Shown here in pieces: positions 41,677 through 44,826 of a stretch of 44,826 nucleotides of DNA. The DNA lies in IMG/VR virus record IMGVR_UViG_3300020207_000050, positions 1 through 44,826 of that record. One strand, 5' to 3'. Source of the stretch: a virus. A program made the position numbers and the translations under genes. Every line of letters begins with the position of its first letter. Position 1 is the stretch's first letter. Under the pieces are notes generated by a model. That model was not told the DNA's origin, ran no database searches, and was given only the letters and a program-made list of their open reading frames with translations.

Positions 41677-41971
41677 CCTCGACTTTTGTTACACGATCAT
41701 ATTTAAAACTACGCCAACCCTTTGCATTGATATCCCAAACAGTTACGTTACCAGCTGGTGGTTTTTTATCTGTTTTGGGCTTATGCTCTTCAGGGATAAT
41801 GTCAAACGACTTAGTGCATGTCATTACACGCTCTGCGCCGTCTAACTTGTTGAAAGTTACAACTAGGACAGTTTCTTTCAACATGGTATTTAGTTCTTCT
41901 TCTGTAGGGATTCCTTTCTTATCAGCAACAAACTCTTTTAGTTTGTCAACATGCCAGATTGCACTACTCAT
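41657..41971 (-). CDS. WYL_2/Sm-like SH3 beta-barrel phage protein, 104 aa
   Basis: The ATG at 41971 (MSSAIWHVDKLKEF) overlaps the upstream stop as ATGA; the longer frame lacks support. The core reads LKETVLVVTFNKLDGAERVM then TCTKSFDIIPEEH, with a C-terminal NVTVWDINAKGWRSFKYD. This matches a small phage family (DUF2693/WYL_2 type) with a predicted Sm-like SH3 barrel that probably binds nucleic acid or a ligand. Family assignment is from memory of the pattern. Confidence 0.8.
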   Translation of the reverse strand: MSSAIWHVDKLKEFVADKKGIPTEEELNTMLKETVLVVTFNKLDGAERVMTCTKSFDIIPEEHKPKTDKKPPAGNVTVWDINAKGWRSFKYDRVTKVEVDKTES

Positions 41972-42156
41972 AGTTCTTCTACTATTCCTAGAAGTTCTGC
42001 AACTAAAAACAATCCTGGCAACCACATAATATTTGCGCCAAGCAATACAGCCACACACCCTGCAATTCTTAAGCCACTTTTTACTAAACTAATATAAAAA
42101 TGCTTAAGGCCAGGATCTTTAGACGCTGGAATAATGACTTTTTCAGGAATAGGCAT
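41968..42156 (-). CDS. Small membrane protein, 62 aa
   Basis: The ATG at 42156 overlaps the TAA of clpP (TAATG) and its stop overlaps the next ATG (ATGA). The N-terminus [20 protein letters not shown] is polar, followed by a hydrophobic stretch (IAGCVAVLLGANIMWLPGLF, then LVAELLGIVEEL). It is probably one or two membrane passes. Function unknown; co-translation with ClpP is implied. Confidence 0.75.
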   Translation of the reverse strand: MPIPEKVIIPASKDPGLKHFYISLVKSGLRIAGCVAVLLGANIMWLPGLFLVAELLGIVEEL

Positions 42157-42743
42157 TAGCGTTTCTCTACAATTTGATCTACTAAGCCATAATCAAGAGC
42201 TTCTTGGGCAGACATAAATGTATCTCTGTCCATGTCTCTTTCAAATTCTTCGTAGGTCTTACCTTTTGAATTATGCTTTACATATAATTCAGTTAAGGTT
42301 TCTTTCATCTTTGTGATTTCCTTATACTGAATTTCAATGTCACTTGCCATGCCTTGTGTTCCGCCACTAGGTTGATGGATCATGTGTCGTGCATAAGGTA
42401 ACATTTTACGTTTGCCTGGTTCACCTGCCTGTGCAAGGAAACTACCCATACTACATGCTTGTCCTAACACAATAGTATGTACAGGCGATTTAATAAATTG
42501 CATAGTGTCATAAATGCTCATGCCACTAGTAATAACGCCTCCTGGGCTATTAATGTAAAAGTTAATAGGCTTGTCTGGATTTTCACTTTCCAAGAACAAC
42601 ATTTGTGCTACAATTAGATTAGCACTATTATCTTCAACAGGACCATTCAGCATAACTATGCGGTCTTTAAGAAGTCTACTGTAAATATCGTATGAACGTT
42701 CGCCTCTTGACTCTTGCTCAACAACCATAGGAATTAGCGGCAT
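42156..42743 (-). CDS. clpP: ClpP-like ATP-dependent protease proteolytic subunit, 195 aa
   Basis: A full-length ClpP: the N-terminus [40 protein letters not shown], then catalytic Ser98 in [14 protein letters not shown], His123 in [10 protein letters not shown] and Asp174 in [19 protein letters not shown]. Bacterial ClpP forms a double heptamer working with ClpX or ClpA; the phage subunit might form its own ring or mix with host ClpP. The residues flanking Ser98 are Cys97 and Ser101, where bacterial ClpP usually has Ala at both places. Overlaps of TAATG at both ends place it in a tightly coupled operon. Confidence 0.94.
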   Translation of the reverse strand: MPLIPMVVEQESRGERSYDIYSRLLKDRIVMLNGPVEDNSANLIVAQMLFLESENPDKPINFYINSPGGVITSGMSIYDTMQFIKSPVHTIVLGQACSMGSFLAQAGEPGKRKMLPYARHMIHQPSGGTQGMASDIEIQYKEITKMKETLTELYVKHNSKGKTYEEFERDMDRDTFMSAQEALDYGLVDQIVEKR

Positions 42744-42952
42744 TATTTTACCTCCACTTTAGTTAACGGACGGACACTAGAAGTATCATTATAGTCGCCA
42801 CTAGGATTATACTCGCGTCTTGTAACATATTCCGTAAGCATTCCATCTGGCTTAACACGAACAGTTTTAATTTCTCTATACAGAACACCTTCTGTATCTT
42901 CTACAAGTGCCGCACTAAATGGTCCTTCCATGATCTCTACTTTCTGTTTCAT
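42743..42952 (-). CDS. Hypothetical protein, 69 aa
   Basis: A small beta-type protein ([20 protein letters not shown], then [20 protein letters not shown]) ending LTKVEVK. It overlaps clpP and the next upstream gene by TAATG. The family is not recognised; position suggests expression with ClpP. Confidence 0.72.
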   Translation of the reverse strand: MKQKVEIMEGPFSAALVEDTEGVLYREIKTVRVKPDGMLTEYVTRREYNPSGDYNDTSSVRPLTKVEVK

Positions 42953-43176
42953 TAAAATCTCCCTTTAATTACACGCTCGTTTGGTCCTTTAGAAGTAAAC
43001 TCCATGCCGTGAGCATTACCTATATAAATTTTACCATTCCAGCGCATGTGAATTTTGTTAGTTGCAATGAATGCATCAAAAGATTCATTTGCTCTAACGT
43101 TGTCAACTTCTACTTCAACTGATTGCTCGTTGCGAGTATTAGTTAAAATTGCCTTATTGTCATATATTGTTTTCAT
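42952..43176 (-). CDS. Hypothetical protein, 74 aa
   Basis: A small protein with alternating beta-type segments (QSVEVEVDNVRANESFDAFI, then HMRWNGKIYIGNAHGMEFTS) and a basic end (ERVIKGRF). It overlaps its upstream neighbour as ATGA and the downstream one as TAATG. No family recognised. Confidence 0.72.
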   Translation of the reverse strand: MKTIYDNKAILTNTRNEQSVEVEVDNVRANESFDAFIATNKIHMRWNGKIYIGNAHGMEFTSKGPNERVIKGRF

Positions 43177-43415
43177 GTCTTTCCTAATAATTTAAGATTT
43201 AATACAAAGTTTTCTACTAGTAGTTTAACAATAATTGCGCCATCTGTCAAGTGATTTCTTTCCATTTCTAGCACATGAGTTGCCATCATAATGTAGGCCT
43301 GTTCTTCTGTAATCGCAAGTTCGCCCCAATCAATTGGATCTACAGTTTCACACTCCTTAGCAAGGATTACTAGATTACGAACCGCTTCATCGTCTACTTC
43401 AAACATATCTGTCAT
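43173..43415 (-). CDS. Hypothetical helical protein, 80 aa
   Basis: An acidic, helix-rich protein (DDEAVRNLVILAKECETVDP, AITEEQAYIMMATHVLEMER) ending in a hydrophobic helix (IIVKLLVENFVLNLKLLGKT). ATGA overlap at its start and end. Function unknown. Confidence 0.72.
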   Translation of the reverse strand: MTDMFEVDDEAVRNLVILAKECETVDPIDWGELAITEEQAYIMMATHVLEMERNHLTDGAIIVKLLVENFVLNLKLLGKT

Positions 43416-43822
43416 ACTGTTAAACTCGCTACTAAATTCATTGCAACCGCTGTGCCACTTATACTTGATCCGATCATAATTGCCCTATCTCCCCAAGCCA
43501 TGCCAACAAACACCCATCCCATTGAACTAAGGATATAAGACACTTGTCCAATTTGTGTGAATCCTGCACTGATACTAAACACTCCAAATACCGCTAATAC
43601 CATCGCACACCACTTTACATACCAGTCTATAGTTCCTGTTGGCGTAGTAGGTGTAAGATCTTCTACTTCTGTTTGAAGCTCTGCAAGTTCTGCTTTTAGA
43701 CGTTTGCGTTCTTTAGACAGTTCCATCGCAAGATTACGAGCTCTTGTCTGAGAGGACATCTCTTTGTATTCTTCTTGCGTTGTTGTGTCTTTTAATTCCA
43801 TTTCAATCCCAGAGGTTTTCAT
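43412..43822 (-). CDS. Membrane protein with coiled coil, about 136 aa
   Basis: Three in-frame ATGs are possible (43849, 43822, 43801). The one at 43822 is preferred because GGAA lies 7 nt ahead; 43801 would almost abut the upstream stop. A coiled coil (ARNLAMELSKERKRLKAELA, then ELQTEVEDL) is followed by two or three hydrophobic segments (WCAMVLAVFGVFSISAGF, VSYILSSMGWVFVGMAW, SISGTAVAMNLVASL). The layout suggests an inner-membrane protein. Role unknown. Confidence 0.72.
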   Translation of the reverse strand: MKTSGIEMELKDTTTQEEYKEMSSQTRARNLAMELSKERKRLKAELAELQTEVEDLTPTTPTGTIDWYVKWCAMVLAVFGVFSISAGFTQIGQVSYILSSMGWVFVGMAWGDRAIMIGSSISGTAVAMNLVASLTV

Positions 43823-44519
43823 AATATTTTCCAAATAGTCGGAATCCATTACTTATTCTTTCTTGATATTTCTTTCTACCTTCCCAATTATACACCTTGG
43901 TGTGATTAGGTCCTTCTACCATTTGGCTGTTGCCATCTTCCAGCTTCTTCCACTGTAGGTCGCTTTCACCAGTTTCAAACTGATCTTCCCAGTCGTCATT
44001 GACCTTGCTGTCAAACGCAAAGATCATTTCGTCTAGCACCCAGTCCCAACGTTCAAAGTGTGTGCTGTCAGTAGTACCGTTGTCACGTTCTTTCTTAGTC
44101 AGTTTCTTAGGTTTTAGTTCTGGTGGACAATCCTTAGGATCAACTAAAGGAGCACCGTGCTTGGTTTCTTTTAGTTGCTTGAGCATAGGAAGTACGATAA
44201 GAGCAAGAGTATGATCCATGCTCCAAGTATCCCAGCGATCAATGTGTACTTTAACAGTACGCTTCTGCTTACTGTGGATCCACGATAGGAACTTATAGAG
44301 CCACGTCTTAGGACGGTCTTCCCACATGTCGTAAACTTCGCCTACTTCAGGTTCAGGCAGCACTTTACCGTGAGCAAGCCATTCGCCAAACTTGTGTACA
44401 CGATCTGCTGTATGCGGAAAGCCGTATTCGTCTTTTTCTTTTGGTACCCAAAACATTAGCGTTTGAGCGAGCTGATATGGTCCGTACCAAGATTCATAAG
44501 GTCCAATCTTAATTTTCAT
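43803..44519 (-). CDS. Conserved phage protein (MKIKIGPY type), 238 aa
   Basis: The ATG at 44519 (MKIKIGPYESWYGPYQLAQT) has GGAG 2-3 nt ahead and is preferred over the ATG at 44543; it overlaps the BPSL0761-like gene by 11 nt. The protein is rich in Trp and charged residues (VHIDRWDTWSMDHTLALIVL, then HFERWDWVLDEMIFAF), and ends FGKYYENLWD. I recall the same N-terminal pattern in many T4-like marine phages, where it has no assigned function. No catalytic motif is visible. Confidence 0.82.
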   Translation of the reverse strand: MKIKIGPYESWYGPYQLAQTLMFWVPKEKDEYGFPHTADRVHKFGEWLAHGKVLPEPEVGEVYDMWEDRPKTWLYKFLSWIHSKQKRTVKVHIDRWDTWSMDHTLALIVLPMLKQLKETKHGAPLVDPKDCPPELKPKKLTKKERDNGTTDSTHFERWDWVLDEMIFAFDSKVNDDWEDQFETGESDLQWKKLEDGNSQMVEGPNHTKVYNWEGRKKYQERISNGFRLFGKYYENLWD

Positions 44520-44715
44520 AACTCCATTCCTTAATGGCTTCAAAACTCTCCGCAGGATCCATCATGTCAAACTTGCGGGGATAGTGCTTCAACAGGCTAC
44601 TTGCCTGTTTACGAACTTCACTTGGTACTCGCGGATACTTCTTAGGATCTCTCAAGTCCATTAAGAATCGTTCTACATTTAATACCGCATTTGTTCTTTC
44701 AATTGGTAATGTCAT
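44509..44715 (-). CDS. BPSL0761-like small protein, 68 aa
   Basis: The sequence MTLPIERTNAVLNVERFLMD followed by YPRVPSEVRKQASSLLKHYP matches the BPSL0761 type of small phage/bacterial protein (ERT-x-RxFL...RVP...R..A..LL.HYP). No biochemical role is known to me. Its ATG overlaps the stop of the gene at the right edge (ATGA). Confidence 0.78.
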   Translation of the reverse strand: MTLPIERTNAVLNVERFLMDLRDPKKYPRVPSEVRKQASSLLKHYPRKFDMMDPAESFEAIKEWSYEN

Positions 44716-44826
44716 GCTAAGTCCGTTATCAGTTTATAGTTATCCCACACTTTTTGCTGTGCAGGATTCATTTCTTCTGGCGGTACAAAACACTCTAACC
44801 AGTGGTAAGGCAGTCTACGTGGATGA
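44712..44826 (-). CDS. Partial CDS, 3' end of a gene beyond the right edge
   Basis: The last 37 codons and stop of a leftward gene are visible. The C-terminus reads RRLPYHWLECFVPPEEMNPA and ends VWDNYKLITDLA. It overlaps the next gene by ATGA. Too little remains to name it. Confidence 0.65.
   Translation of the reverse strand, partial: HPRRLPYHWLECFVPPEEMNPAQQKVWDNYKLITDLA

Noticed and set aside
44519-44543. Upstream ATG at 44543 as start of the 238-aa protein
   Set aside because: The ATG at 44519 has a clear GGAG site and gives the N-terminus I recall for this phage family.
1-44826. CRISPR arrays, insertion sequences, integrase or attachment sites
   Set aside because: No regularly spaced direct repeats, transposase or integrase-like proteins were seen. 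The repeats present are within protein domains.

Overview
The window looks like part of a strictly lytic, T4-like marine myovirus genome. It is AT-rich, densely packed and mostly transcribed from the minus strand. Evidence for this is a run of very large virion adhesin and tail-fibre-type proteins, late promoters of the T4 gp55 type (xATAAATA boxes), near-perfect sigma70 early promoters, a cluster of CCA-encoding tRNA genes, and typical T4-like marine accessory genes (ClpP, IscA-like carrier, QueD-like protein, 2OG-Fe(II) oxygenases, ATP-dependent DNA ligase, deaminase). No photosynthesis gene is present. A heterotrophic marine host such as SAR11, or a picocyanobacterium, would both fit; this is inference.

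Layout. (1) 1-28015 is a late structural block: a partial Ig-like protein, a 229-aa fibre-related protein, one plus-strand PA14-like protein, a 334-aa protein, a leucine-rich-repeat protein, two paralogous baseplate/fibre-type proteins (1147 and 1579 aa), a beta-helix fibre (1118 aa), a 50-aa ORF, a giant 2983-aa protein and an IscA-like Fe-S carrier. (2) 28076-35502 mixes small late genes with a 2OG oxygenase, UV-damage endonuclease, phosphomannomutase-like HAD enzyme, GT8-like glycosyltransferase, QueD-like protein, DUF115-like protein, a membrane protein and another fibre protein. (3) 35514-40489 is a nucleic-acid and metabolism block: a conserved basic protein, deaminase, DNA ligase, SWIM zinc-finger protein, SpoT/MESH1-like HD hydrolase and a second 2OG oxygenase. 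(4) 40514-41637 holds six tRNA genes interleaved with two small ORFs. (5) 41657-44826 is a tightly coupled operon around clpP.

Regulation. Two promoter classes can be read directly. Sigma70 promoters (four of the five with GGTTGACA and 16-17 bp spacers) sit in front of the queD-like gene, the 430-aa gene, the HD hydrolase, the 120-aa gene and the tRNA cluster. Late xATAAATA boxes sit in front of the structural and several accessory genes. The late boxes fall into two groups. Seven lie 16-23 nt from an ATG with a visible Shine-Dalgarno sequence. Five lie exactly 5 nt from an ATG with none, which suggests leaderless late mRNAs. Genes are often joined by TAATG or ATGA overlaps, and several late boxes contain the stop codon of the upstream gene.

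No stretch above 300 bases lacks a gene. The largest non-coding gaps are the promoter spacers and a 69-nt tRNA spacer that contains a perfect 11-bp inverted repeat. No CRISPR array, insertion sequence, attachment site or convincing intrinsic terminator was seen.
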